Positions 22,410 to 35,068 of a stretch of 64,000 bases of DNA are shown here, piece by piece (the first letter of the stretch is position 1; each line of letters begins with the position of its first letter). A program made the position numbers and the translations under genes. The notes beneath the pieces were generated by a model, which saw nothing but the letters and a program-made list of their open reading frames with translations, was not told the origin of the DNA and did no database searches. The stretch lies in contig JADDMT010000005.1 in the NCBI GenBank assembly GCA_021401465.1, forward strand, positions 1 to 64,000. Reading direction: 5' to 3'. The DNA comes from Teratosphaeria epicoccoides. Its lineage: Eukaryota > Ascomycota > Dothideomycetes > Mycosphaerellales > Teratosphaeriaceae.

Positions 22410-23906
22410 ATGGCTTATATGCTACAGACTAAGTTCGACGCTACTCGCTCTGCCTGTAATCGTCACTTATGTCGACAATGCCTCGACAACCTTAGTAGCC
22501 AAGCTGCACACATTTCTCCTCCGCGTGTTAGTAAGGCGTCCCCTACCCGCAAGGTATGCGTGACTTGTACTAACTAAAGCGTAGCTAAGATCTACGTCAG
22601 CGGATTTGATGAGGGTAGTGTCTACTATAATTATGTCAACTGTAATAGCAAGCATCAAAAATGCCAAGACCTCCCTGAAGAGGTATATAGCGAGTACAAC
22701 TAGCTCTGCCGTAACATCGATGACTTCTAGAGTACGCGCGACAAGGGGATTACTAAAGGTACTCTGACTATGAACAGGCTACAGGCTAAGTACCGCGAGG
22801 CACTCGCCTACCTACTTGGCGCCCTCTTGTGCTTTACTGCGACTGCTAACTGTTCTTATAGCAGTGTTCGCTTCGACTCTCTACTAACAGGCGAAAACGT
22901 TTGTCTAGGTCTAATCGCAGACTTAGTCTAGAAGATCTTGAAGGTACTAACTATTAGGGTCGAGACCTTTGCTATAGTACGCATATAGTGCAGGTACCCT
23001 CTAAGTATAAATGCTGACTTTCTCTACTAGGCTAACGTTAGCGTCAAGAAATATCCGAATAGCTGTTAGCGTTAGCAACTTAGGGCCCTTGCCTCTATTA
23101 ACGATAACTTTAAGACGCGGATGATCTGCAAGAAGGTTATCAAGCAATTCACCGCTCCCGCTGCTAAGGCTACGCCCTAGCGCCATACTAAGAGACAGCC
23201 TGCCTCTAAGCTAGTCCTAAGGACTAAGCCGTAAGTTACTTACTCGAATCCTGTCGCATGCGTATAGCTAACACATTATAGCGCCGCTGCCTACGCTGCC
23301 TCGACGCTACTATCTAAGAAGAAGAAGAAGGCTAGGGCCGAAATTAAGGTTAGCGACAAGGAAGCCGAACCTTCCCTGCTTGTAACCCGCACTACGTCTG
23401 TTAAGACGCTAAGGCATAAGCCTCTAGGCCAGATCTTTGAGGATGAGGAGGATGACGACGTCTAGGATACCTTCGGTCCTAACATGATCCCTTTGCGCTA
23501 TAGTGTCACCGTACTAGTTACGCCTAAGGAGGACACTAAGTCTAATGATGTAGTCGACACTTATGTAAAGAAGCGCAAGATGATCTCGAGGGCTAAGCGC
23601 GACAGCCGCAAGCGCGCTCGAGTCTCTTCGCCTTCTAATGCTAAGGATAAGGTAGTCGTCGCGACTAGGCATAGTAAGGATGTCGCTAGTTCTCTAGCTA
23701 CTATAGGCTCTAAAGACGAGCTCCCTCGCAACCTACTAAAGAAGAAGATGCTAGCCTCTCTTCATAGCGTTACTACCCCTGTTACTTATAGTCGCTTCGG
23801 GGTGTTTAGTAGACCCTATGTAGGTAGGTAGTCCCTAGCGGACCGTAACAAGAGAGACTCTTCTGCTTTAGGTTTAGTTAGGAAGCCCCCGACTAGTAGT
23901 CGCTAA
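22410..23906 (+). pseudogene. Convergent accessory ORF of D unit 1 (Cys-pair, basic, 498 codons)
   Basis: ATG 22410 to TAA 23904-23906, interrupted only by RIP-type TAG/TAA codons. The N-terminal 90 residues hold several Cys pairs (CxxC near residues 21-24 and 50-53, and a last group ending NSKHQKC) suggesting one or more zinc sites, with some Cys read as Tyr in single copies. The middle is helical (ALAYLLGALLCFTATAN). An acidic block (FEDEEDDDV) precedes a strongly basic stretch (KKRKMISRAKRDSRKRARV) like a nuclear localisation signal. Its position after pol and its opposite direction match the B accessory frame. Not recognised as a known family; a nuclear nucleic-acid-binding role is inference. 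Confidence 0.7.
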
Positions 23907-24046
23907 GCATTAGCTACGAAGCTAATCTAAGCATGTCTCTTGTTCTCCTTAGGTTTATTCTAGGTATGCCTTTAGGTATCAATAATGTATAAGTAGGGCG
24001 TTTGCTTCTCGTTGTTACTCCGCGCGTTATGCGCTATATACACGTG

Positions 24047-27000
24047 TTAAGAATTCTGCTCTAAAGCCCTTATCTTCCTACGAATCGACCTTCTTAAGCC
24101 CTGCTTATGCCTCCTCTACTCTTCGAATTCACGAATAGCTTCTAGAGCGTTCTTGTAGTCTTCGGCCGGAACCTATTATATGTACTTAGGTAGGTATCCT
24201 TTCTACTTCACTAGATAGTACGTTGCGCCCTTACGCCGCATACTGTCCTTAATACCCTCGACTTCCTACTCTTCGTTCTCTTCTGCTACTAGCATCGGGT
24301 CCGCAGGCTCTTCGCCCTCGCGCTATACCTATAGTTTAAGTAGAGATACGTAGAAGACATCATGCACACGATATGACAATGGCAACGATAGCTAGTACGC
24401 CTGCAAGCCTATCGCATCGCGTATCTGGAAGGGTCTAACGAACCTTGGCGTCATCTTCTTGCTTAGAAGTTTCAGCTTAAGATTCTTCGTCGACAGTAAT
24501 ACCTTCGTACTAATTACATACTACATCGGTTTAGCACGGGCGTTATTATGTTTAATCTGGGATTCTGAGGCCTTTTTCTAGTGTTCTATTAGCACCGAAT
24601 GTACCTTGCGCATACGCCGCGCTAATTCCGCGGCAGCTAGCACCCTCTCCTTAGAAGACTCGTCCTAAGGCGGTTCTAGGTGTATTTCCGGATCAAAGCT
24701 ATAAAGAATCTAAAATGGCAACATGCGCATAGTAGCATGTATGCTGTTATTAACTGCAAATTCCGCCATAGGAATTACGTCAGCCTAGGCATCCTAGTTC
24801 TTAGCGTAGTAGTACTAAAGGTACTACTTAAGAGTCTAGTTTATACGTTTAGTCTAACTATTAGTCTGTAGATAGAATGCTATACTTAGGCGGTACTTAA
24901 CACGCGCCTTAAACACAAATTCTTGCTAGTATTTACTAGTAAAGACAGAACCTTGATCTAATAGGATACTTCGGGGGACACTAAAGCGCTATATGACTTT
25001 GTCGCGAAGTAGTTACACAAGCTTGCTACTTGTGTACTTTTTCGTACATAGGATGAAGACATTAATCTTCGAGTATTAGTTGACTACTACAAGGACAGCA
25101 TTAACTACATCGCCTTTCTACTTTGCTAGCAGCAAATTAGTAATGAAATCTATAGCTAAGTCTTGCCATAGTCTCTCTAGTAGTAGGAGCGCCTAAGCAT
25201 TGCCGTAGAGGCAATAGCGCCGAGATTTGCTAACCTGGCATGTCTAGCAGGATTTAACATAGCTAGAGACATCCTGTTCTAGCGTAGGCTACTAGTATTT
25301 ACGTCTAAGAAGTACGTTCGTCTTCTCTGCGCCAAAATGGCCTACGAGTTTATTGTCATGATGAATATAGAGGAGCTACGAACAGAGTACGTAGTTAGCA
25401 GGTACGTAGAGCCTATTATCAAAGTACTACAAGTCGCCTGACTTAGTCTAGTACTTCGGACCGCCTACAGTGTCCTAGAGGGCTATACCCTCATTAATTA
25501 ACTCTAGTTCTCGCTCTTGTAACTGCTGAATAAGTCTCAAGACTTCTTTAAAGGGTTCTTTAGACATTACATGCTTACTACATGTAAGCTAGTTAACTAC
25601 TACACGGATCGAGCTAGACATAGTCGCCATAACTACCAGATAGGAGGGTTCGTTACTAGCGGAGGCTGTGAGGCCCTATTAGACCTGCAGTCGACCTACA
25701 AGAGGAGCTAACGACAGATCGCCGCCCTAAACTACAAGCTTCGTTTGCAGCGTAGGGAGAAGCTATTAGTTACCCTCCTCCCTAGTGTCATAGTCTAGTC
25801 GTCGCGAAGGACTGTCAGCTAGATTCGTCTTTCTAGAACGATGCTAGATAACGAAGTTAAAGCTAGCGAGGAAAGTCGCCTACCTTGCTTGCTAACTACT
25901 TAGCTACTTTATGCCCATGAAGCCGCAAAGGTTGTTATAGTTAGTAAGCACCTTAATAGGGTACGCTACGCCTTCGAGGTAGTGTTAGTACTCCTGGAAG
26001 CCGTCAATAATAGCTAAAAGCTCTTAGTTGTAAGTCTTATAGTTAAGCTTAGCGCCCTGCATCTTCCGCGACTAGAAGGTAATTAGGTACTATTACGTAC
26101 TACCTTCGTGCGACTAGAGCTGCGATATAATTGCGGCTATTGCGAATTTTTGAAGCATTAGTCTCTATCCGGATCTTCGTAGCGAGGTCAAAGTGCCGAA
26201 GTATAGGCGCGGTTTAAAAAGCTGCTTTAAGTTTAGAGAAAGCCTTACTCTAAGCCTCCTCCTAAGGCACCCTCCCTAGCTTCTTTCCTTGAATCGCGCC
26301 CTTTGCAAGGGCCGTGAGAGAGGCCACGATCTTCGAGTAGGATCATATGAATCTGCAATAGAAGTTAGTAAATCCTAGGAACACCTGCACTTCTTAGAGG
26401 GTAGTTAGCTACAGCTACTCCGCGATTACGGACACCCTTTAGTCATCCATGATGACTCCTCTATAGAGACGATGTATCCGAGAAACTTAATCCTATCTGT
26501 CAGGAATAAGCACTTCTTTAGGTTCGCGTATAGAGCGAACTTGCGGAGCTATTTAAGTACTATCCTTAGGTACTAAATATGCTCCTCCTTCGAGTCGGAG
26601 TAGACTAGTATATCGTCTAAATATACTACGTAGCAGGTGTCAACGAGGCCGGCTAGGGCCCGGTTAATATACGCTTAGAACGTTGCTAGTACGTTAGTCA
26701 AGCTAAACGGCATCACTATATACTTAAAGTGTCTGTAATATGTTCGGAATGTAGTCTTCTACTTGTCGCCCTTTCGGATTAGTATCTAGTAGTAGGCGTC
26801 CTTCAAGTCGATAGACAAGAAGATAGCAGCGCGACTAAGGCAGTCAAGCGTCTCGCTAATAAGTAGTAGGGGGCAGCGGTTTTTCTAGGTTACTACGTTA
26901 AGGCCCCTATAGTTAACGTATAGGCGGAGCGTGTTGTCCTTCTTTAGGACAAACATAACTAACGCTCTAGCCTCGCTGTCGCTTCGTCAGATCCACGCGT

Positions 27001-28754
27001 TCCTTTGCGCCTTGTAGAGGTAGTCTCGAAGTGTTTTAAGCTACGATTCTAACATAGGGTACAGAGGTTAATACGGAGGATTGTAACCCTCCTTAAGGTT
27101 AATCGCATGTTCTACGTCTAGGGCCCGGGCATAGGCCGTAGCCTCTACGTCGAAAATATCGGCGTATTCCTCTAACTTAGGCAGAAGGGTAACGTCTTCC
27201 TTGATGTTCTATATGCGGACCGCATACACGCATTAGACCTTCTTCATGTCCTTGTAGAAGCTATGTGCGTCATATATCCGCACTATAGGAACTTCGCCTA
27301 TAGAGCTGTAGAACTAGTTGTTAGTAGCTCTATTAACAACGACTCCCTACTTGCGGCGCTAAGGGCGGCCGAGTAGGAGCTCCTTATCAGGAACGTCTTT
27401 AGCGTAGAAGACTTCGTTAGTCTCGCGCACTTCTCCTAAGGAGTCCGCGAGTTAGAGGCGCATGTTATACGCGCCTTAAGCTACTACGCCTTCGCCCTAA
27501 AAGGACTTCATGGTAGGCAGCAGGGCTCCTAGGATCGGCTTCAAACCGAGCTATACGACTACCCTCTAGGGTATCACGTTAACCTCCGCAAGGTCATCTA
27601 ACATACAGTCTACTAGCTTAAGCAAGCCATTAACTCGGACCGTACTAGATAGGCGCTAGGCAGGCCACGAGTCTACACTATTAGTAACAGACAGCTTAGA
27701 TACCCGCGGTAGCCATTCGGTTGTCTTAGGCTTGTCCTTCTTTTGCCTCCCCCCTAGGGAGGTTTCGGACACCTTGCTTACCTTCTTCCTATTACTTCGT
27801 TTAGGATAGCAAGCCGCCTAGTAGTCCCTCGCTCCACAGATGTAGCAGCTACTCGGAGGCTTCTCGCTACTGTCTTTTAGCTTAGAGGGCTTACTCCTCC
27901 GGAATGAACTACCGCGTTAGGCGTGACCCCTAGGGCGCTTGTAATAGCGGCCCTTTAGTAGGTCCTCGGGGCTTAGACGCTTATTGTCCTTACCGCCTAA
28001 TTTTCTATTTCGCTTCAAGGTGATTTCCATACGTGTTATAAGGGACACAAGGTCTTGCCAAGTTGTCAGAAGTTCATGAAAAGTCATGATTATATTCTGA
28101 AGATTGTTATTAAGTTTGACAAGTAAGTGCTACATGCGTTACGTCTTAGTATAGGGTAGCATCTGTCTCTCGAGCGTAGTAAGGTAGGTAGCGAAGCTAG
28201 AGGTTATTTGTCCCTTCCCCTGCTTAGCCTTCTCGTACTCGACAGACATAGTAAGGGCGCGATTCCCTGGATCCTTGACCTAGTCGACACAGAACTAGCG
28301 AAAGTCCGCCTATGTATACGTTCTGTCATAGACCTACATAAGGTCATACCGCTTATGCTAATTATTACAAGGTTCCTTATCCTCTTCGAGCTACATCACA
28401 CTAAAGGTAACTCGTTTGCCCTCTATAGAATATCTGCGTAGGTTAAGCACGAAAACTACCTTACACGCCTGCAAGAAAGTTCGAGCCTCCTTTAAGGTGT
28501 CTCCCTTAAACGGCTTCAGGTTACGTGCGTTATAACTACCTCCTAGTTAGCCTACTATAGCCCCGAATTTAGGCACTAGGTTCGTAGGCACACGCGGAAA
28601 GTCTGCGCCTCCTAGTAAGTTGTCTTCGTAGGTCCCTAGCGTGAAATCTTGCTAGATTTCTTCGTCTGCTAGTTCATTAGTACCGCTTATAGCGACATCT
28701 TTGTCGTCCTCGCTGTTGTCGCTACTAGAAGCAGTGCGGCTCTAGCTCTAGTTC
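24047..28754 (-). pseudogene. gag-pol: Degenerate single-frame gag-pol of D unit 1
   Basis: On minus, one frame runs from the right LTR to TAA 24049-24047 (about 1568 codons), with gag and pol in phase. Gag has FKGDTLKEARTFLQACK (near 28510) and a CCHC knuckle at 27847-27806 with Tyr for His. Then come reverse transcriptase (FKYIVMPFSLTN near 26720; YLDDILVYS near 26610), RNase H, integrase (AIDFITNL near 25160; DQGSVFTS near 24950; MSPFQ near 24740) and a chromodomain (YYLVKxKGYLPKY near 24200). No ATG is obvious next to the LTR; it may have been lost by RIP. Stop codons are dense, so it is inactive. Confidence 0.8.
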
Positions 28755-29367
28755 TGATATAGATGTATATGCTATATGATATAGAACTATCTCGTAGTAT
28801 GACAGAGTAATCCGACCTTTTAGTAGGTACAAGACAGCGCTACTTTCTGCTTATTGCAGAGGTAGCGCTAAGGGTGCTTATAACCCCTAACGCTCCTTAA
28901 TTAGGGAAAGCATGTCCGAGCCTAACCCTGCAGGGGTACCGTAGGGTTAGCGACATAGGAATGTCCTACGTCGACAATTAATCCCTCTTAGACGACATAC
29001 GAGCTAACGTATGTATGAAGGACCCCCTTGCTATATGTAGCAGGGTTACTACATGCTAAGGGCAGGCATTAGAACCTATGCGGTTCTAATGGCCCCCTAG
29101 TATTAACCGTATTACTGCCCCTCCTCCTATGAGGATGTCCCTAGCCTTACTAAGTAATACACGTAGAATGTATAGGGTATAGGATGTAGCACGCTTATAC
29201 CGCGCAAGGGTAAATAGGTAGATAGCCTACGTAATATGTGTCATGTATATACCTTAACACCTTTGTAGCGAGTACAGGGCGGAGGCTGCTAACTCGGGCG
29301 GGTTTTAACCTATCACATGTTAGGCGGCTTCGTAACACCTTCGCTTTACATGCAGATCGAGATATCA
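28755..29367 (-). repeat. LTR shared by D units 1 and 2
   Basis: 613 bp, TGATAT...ATATCA. It follows the gag of unit 1 directly and precedes the accessory frame of unit 2, so it serves as 5' LTR of one and 3' LTR of the other, as expected for tandem elements formed by LTR-LTR recombination. Confidence 0.75.
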
Positions 29368-29749
29368 GGACACTATAAGCACGTACTTTAGTTAATCCTT
29401 GAAATTATGGGGCGAGTATGCGCGCTAGCCTCGCCAAGTAGCTTAGCTGTCCCTATTTAGTCGTGACTATGAAGAACATGTCGTAGAACCTTAGGGTAGT
29501 AGGAAAGTATGCGGACGCTCTACGCGCGCTGCTCGAAATAGCAGGAGTGCGCTCCTAGCGCAGGCCTTGCCACATTTTCATGCTAGTAGGCTAGCACAAG
29601 TGCAGTTAGCGCACATGCGTAATAGCTGCGTTATCTGTTATTGCATCATTCGGTCCCCTTGTAAGTTAACTAAAGGCAGGTACTCTGCGCATGTAGTTCA
29701 AGTTACTAGCTTAACAGTTGCGGTAGGCAACAGGGGGGCTATTAGAGGG

Positions 29750-29757
29750 TATAAAAA
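29750..29757 (+). promoter_or_regulatory. TATA box of D unit 2 accessory ORF
   Basis: TATAAAAA, 163 nt upstream of the former ATG at 29913, same context as in units 1 and 3. Confidence 0.55.
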
Positions 29758-29912
29758 CCTCGTCGCTTTCCTAAACTTCCTGTTCTAAGACACTAACATT
29801 AACCTCCGCTCCTATTTCGCTTAGCTTGCGCCTCGCTATGTCTGTAGGTCTATACTAGAGCTTCTTCTTCTTCAATCAATCAATTAAGATCAATTAACCT
29901 GTCTTAGCTATA

Positions 29913-31409
29913 ATAGCTTATATGCTATAGACTAAGTTCGACGCTACTCGCTCTGCCTGCAATTGTCGGTCATGTTAACAATGCCTCGACAACCTTAGTA
30001 GCCAAGCTACACACATCTCTCCTCCGCGTGTTAGTAAGGCGTCCCCTACCCGCGAGGTATACGTGACTTATACTAACCGAAGCGTAGCTAAGATCTACGT
30101 CAGCGGATTTGATAAGGGTAGTGTCTACTACAATTGTGTTAACTATAATAGCAAGCATCAAAAATGCTAAGACCTCCCTAAAGAGGTGTACGGCAAGTAC
30201 AACTAGCTCTGCTGTAACATCGATGACTTCTAGAGTACGCGCGACAAGGGGATTGCTAAAGGTACTCTGACTATAAACAGGCTACAGGCTAAGTACCGCG
30301 AGGCACTCGCCTACCTGCTTAGCGCCCTCTTGTGCTTTACCGCGACTACTAACTATTCTTACGGCAGTGTTCGCTTCGACTCTCTGCTAACAGGCGAAAA
30401 CGTTTGTCTAGGTCTAATCGCAGACTTAGTCTAGAAGATCTTGAAGGTACTAATCGTTAGGGTCGAGACCTTCGCCATAGTACGCATATAGTGCAGGTAC
30501 TCTCCGAGTATAAATGCTGACTTTCTCCGCTAGGCTAACGTTAGTGTCGAGAAATATCTGACTAGCCGTTAGCGTTAGCAACTCGGGGCCCTTGCCTCTA
30601 TTAATAATGACTTTAAGACGCGGATAATCTGCAAGAAGGTTATCAAGCAATTTACCGCTCCTGCCGCTAAGGCTACGCCCTAGCGCCGTACTAAGAGACA
30701 GCCTGCCTCTAAGCTAGTCCTAAGGACTAAGCCGTAAGTTACTTACTCGAATCCTGTCGCGTACATACAGCTAACAAATTGTAGCGCCGCCGCCTACGCC
30801 GCCTCGACGCTACTATCTAAGAAGAAGAAGAAGGCTAGGGCTAAAATTAAGGTTAGCGATGAGGAAGCCGAACCTTCCCTGCTTGCGACCCGCACTACGT
30901 CCGTCAAGATGCTAAGGCACAAGCCTCTAGGCCAGATCTTTAAGGATAAGTAGAATGATGACGTCTAGGATACCTTTAGTCCTAACGTGATCCCTTCGCG
31001 CCGTAGTGTCACTGCACTAGTTACGCCTAAGAGGGACACTAAGTCCGATGATGTAGTCGACACTCGTGTCAAGAAGCGCAAGATAATCTCGAGGGCTAAG
31101 CGCGATAGCCGCAAGCGCGCTCGAGTCTCTTTGCCTTCTAATGCTAAGGATGAGGTAGTCGTCGCGACTAGGCGCGGTAAGGATGTCGCTAGTTCTCTAG
31201 CTACTATAGGCTCTAAAGACGAGCTCCCTTGCAACCTACTAAAGAAGAAGATGCCGGCCTCTCTTCGTGGCGTTACTACCCCTGTCACTTATAGTCGCTT
31301 TAGGGTGTTTAGTAGACCCTATGCGGGTAGGCAGTCCCTAGCGGACCGTAACAAGAAAGACTCTCCTACTTCGGGTTCGGTTAGGAAGCCCCTAACTAGT
31401 AGTCGCTAA
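29913..31409 (+). pseudogene. Convergent accessory ORF of D unit 2
   Basis: Exactly 1497 nt, the same as units 1 and 3. The start codon reads ATA (29913-29915), a G-to-A change in TGG context typical of RIP. The C-terminal 140 codons (30987-31409) are free of stops and hold the basic stretch VKKRKIISRAKRDSRKRARV. In this copy one Cys that is Tyr in units 1 and 3 is preserved (YYNCVN), showing that the cluster was CxxC-like. Frame length is intact despite many stops. Confidence 0.7.
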
Positions 31410-31549
31410 GCATTAGCTACGAAGCTAATCCGAGCATGTCTCTTGTTCTCCTTAGGTTTATTCTAGGTGTGCCTTTAGGTATTAATGATGTATAAGTAGG
31501 GCGTTTGCTTCTCGTTATTACTCCGCGCGTTATGCACTACATACACGTG

Positions 31550-33910
31550 TTAAGAATTCTGCTCTAAAGCCCTTATCTTCCTACAAATCGACCTTCTCAA
31601 GCCCTACTTACGCCTCCTCTACTCTTCGAATTCACGAATAGCTTCTAGAGCGTTCTTGTAGTCTTTAGCTAGAACCTATTATGTGTACTTAGGTAGGTAT
31701 CCTTTCTACTTTACTAGATAGTACGTTGCGCCCTTACGCCGCATACTGTCCTTAATACCCTCGACTTCCTACTCTTTGTTCTCTTCTGCTACTAGTATTA
31801 GGTCCGCAGGCTCTTCGCTCTTACGCTATACCTATAGTTTAAGTAGAGATACGTAGAAAATGTCATGCACACAATATGACGATAGCAATAATAGCTAGTA
31901 CGCCTGCGAGCCTATCGCGTCGCGTATCTAGAAGGGTCCGACGAACCTTAGCGTCATCTTCTTGCTTAGAAGTTTTAGCTTAAGATTCTTTGTTAATAGT
32001 AACACCTTTATACTAACTACGTACTATATCGGTTTAGCATAGGCGTTATTCTGTTTAATCTAGGATTCTAAGGCCTTTTTCTAGTGTTCTATTAGTACCG
32101 AATGTACCTCGCGCATACGCCGCGCTAATTCCGCGGCGGCTGGCACCCTCTCCTCAGAAGACTTGTCCTAAGGCAGTTCTAGGTGTATTTCCGGATTAAA
32201 GCCATAAAGAATCTGAAATAGCGACATGCGCATAGTAGCATGCATGCTATTATTAGCTGCAAATTCCGCCATAGGAATTGCGTTAGCCTAGGTATCCTAG
32301 TTCTTAGCGTAGTAGTACTAAAGGTACTACTTAAGAGTCTAGTTTATACGTTTAGTCTGACTATTAGTCTGTAGATAGAATGCTGTACTTAGGCGGTACT
32401 TGACACGTGCCTTAAACACAAATTCTTGCTAGTATTTACTAGTAAAGACAGAACCTCGATCTAATGGGATACTTTAGGGGACACTAAAGCGCTATATGAC
32501 TTTGTCGCGAAGTAGTCGCGCAAGCTCGCTACTTGTGCATCTTTTCGTATATAGGATAAAGACATTTATCTTAGAGTATTAGTCGACTACTACAAGGACA
32601 GCATTAACTACATTGCCTCTCTACTTTGCTAGCGGCAAATTAGTAATAAAATCTATAGTCAAGTCCTGCTATAGTCTCTCTAGTAGTAGGAGCGCCTAAG
32701 CATCGCTATAGGGGCAATAGCGCCAAGATTTGCTAACCTAGCACGTCTAGCAGGATTTGACATAGTTAGAGACATCCTGTTCTAGCGTAGGCTACTAGTA
32801 TTTACGTCCGAGAAGTACGTTCGTCTTCTCTGCGCTAAAATGGCCCGCGAGTTTATTGTCATGATAAATACGGAGGAGCTACGAATAGAGTACGCAGTTA
32901 GCAGGTACGTAGAGCCTATTGTCAAAGTACTACAAGTCGCCCGACTTAGTCTAGTACTTCGGACCGCCTGCAGTGTCCTAGAGGGCTACACCCTCATTAA
33001 TTCACTCCGGTTCTCGCTCTTGCAACTACTAAATAAGTCTCGAGACTTCTTTAAAGGGTTCTTTAGACATCGCATGCTTACTACATGTAAGCTAGTTAAC
33101 TACCGCACAGATCGAGCTAGACATAGTCGCTATAACTGCTAGATAGGAGGGTTCGTCGCTAGCGGAGGCTGTAAGGCCCCATTAGACCTGCAGTCGACCT
33201 ACAAGAGGAGCTAACGACAGATTGCCGCCCTAAACTACAAGCTTCGTTTACAGCGTAGGGAGAAGCTATTAGTCACCCTCCTCCCTAGTGTTATAGTCCG
33301 GTCGTCGCGAAGGACTGTTAGCTAGATTCGTCTTTCTAGAACGATGCTAGATAACGAAGTCAAAGCTAGCGAGGAAAGTCGCCTACCTTGCTTGCTGACT
33401 ACTTAGCTGCTTCACGCCCATGAAGCTACAAAGGTTGTTATAGTTAGTAAGTACCTTAATAGGGTGCGCTACGCCTTCGAGGTAGTGTTAGTACTCCTTA
33501 AAGCTGTCAACAATAGCTAAAAGCTCTTAGTCGTAAGTCTTATAGTTAAGCTTAGCGCCCTGCATCTTCCGCGACTAGAAGGTAATCAGGTACTATTACG
33601 CACTACCTTTATGCGACTAGAGCTACGATATAATTGCGGCTATTACGAATTTTGAAGCATTAGTCTCTATCCGGATCTTCGTAGCAGGGTCAAAGTGCCG
33701 AAGTATAGGCGTAGTTTGAAAAGCTGCTTTAAGTTTAGAGAAAGCCTTGCTCTAAGCCTCTTCCTAAGGCACTATCCCTAGCTTTTTTCCTCGAATCGCG
33801 CCCTTTGCGAGGGCCGTGACGGGGGCCACGATCTTCGAGTAGGATTATATGAATCTGCGATAGAAGTTAGTAAATCCTAGGAACACCTACACTTCTTAGA
33901 GGGTAGTCAG
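31550..33910 (-). pseudogene. pol: Degenerate pol 3' part of D unit 2
   Basis: Collinear with 24047 to about 26400 of unit 1: RNase H remnant, integrase (with DFITN- and DQGSVFTS-type stretches) and chromodomain, ending TAA at 31552-31550. The accessory frame ends 140 nt away, facing it, as in the other units. The 5' part is cut by the LTR of unit 3. Confidence 0.7.
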
Positions 33911-34523
33911 TGATATAGATGTATATGCTATATGATATGAAAATATCTCGCAGTGTGACAGAGTAATCCGACCTTTTAGTAGGTACAAGACAGCGCTACT
34001 TTCTGCTTATCGCAGAGGTAGCGCTAAGGGTGCTTATAACCCCCGACGCTCCTTAATTAGGGAAAGCATGTCCGAGCCTAACCCCGCAGGGGTACCGTAG
34101 GGTCAGCGACATAGGGGCGTCCTACATCGACAACTGATCCTACTCGGACGACATACAAGCTAACGTATGTACGAAGGACCCCCTTACTATATGTAGCAGG
34201 GTCACTACATGCTAAGGGCGGCCATTAGAACCCATGCGGTTCTAATAGCCCCCTAGTATTAACCGTATCACTGCCCCTCCTCCTATGAGGATGTCCCTAG
34301 CCTTACTAAGTAACGCACGCGGAACATATTAGGTACGGGATATAGCACGCTTACACTACGCAAGGGTAAATAGGTAGATAGCCTACGTAACATGTGTCAT
34401 GCGTATACCTTAACACCTTCGTAGCGAGTACAGGGCGGAGGCTGCTAACTCAGGCGGGTTTTAATCCGTCACATGTTAGGCGGCTTCGCAACACCTTCGC
34501 TTTACATGCAGATCGAGATATCA
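33911..34523 (-). repeat. LTR of D unit 3
   Basis: 613 bp, TGATAT...ATATCA, as in the two other units. On its left it interrupts the RT region of unit 2. Confidence 0.75.
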
Positions 34524-34905
34524 GGAAACCATGAGTGCGTACTTTAGTTAATCCTTGAAATTATAGGGCGAGCATGCGCGCCGGCCTTGCTAAGTAGCTT
34601 AGCCGTCCCTATTTAGTCGTGACTGTAAAGAACGTGTCGCAGAACCTTAGGGTAGTAGGAAAGTGCGCGGACGCTCTGCGCGCGCCGCTTGAAACGGCAG
34701 GAGCGCGCTCCTAGCGCGGGCCTCGCCACATTTCCATGCTAGTAGGCTAGCACGAGTGCGGTTAGCGCACATACGTGACAGCCGCATTATCTATTATTAC
34801 ATCATTCGGTCCCCTTGTAAGTTAACTAAAGGCAGGTACTCTGCGCATGTAGTTCGAGTCACTAGCTCAATAGTTGCGGTAGGCAACAGGGGGGCTGTTA
34901 GAGGG

Positions 34906-34913
34906 TATAAAAA
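34906..34913 (+). promoter_or_regulatory. TATA box of D unit 3 accessory ORF
   Basis: TATAAAAA, 163 nt upstream of the ATG at 35069. Confidence 0.55.
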
Positions 34914-35068
34914 CCTCGTCGCTTCCTAAACTTTCCTGTTCTAAGACACTAACATCGACCTCTACTCCTACTTCGCTTAGCTTGCGCCTCGCCGTGTCTA
35001 CGGGTCTATACCGGAGCTTCTTCTTCTTCAATCAATCGATTAAGATTAATTAACCCGTCTTAGCTATA

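Larger units (their letters stand above)
21252..29367 (-). mobile_element. Ty3/gypsy element, family D unit 1 (complete)
   Basis: LTRs at 21252-21864 and 28755-29367 are both 613 bp and both run TGATAT...ATATCA. Between them, on minus, lies a single-frame gag-pol (28754-24047) and, beyond pol and facing it, a plus-strand accessory frame (22410-23906) with its own TATA box. The right LTR is shared with the next unit. No target-site duplication can be read because of this tandem arrangement. Confidence 0.8.
28755..33910 (-). mobile_element. Family D unit 2, truncated in reverse transcriptase
   Basis: LTR, accessory frame and the 3' part of pol are collinear with unit 1 with no net indels over the accessory frame. 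It ends at 33910 in the RT/RNase H region, at the point equivalent to about 26400 in unit 1, where the next D LTR begins. Gag and the 5' half of RT are missing. Confidence 0.8.
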
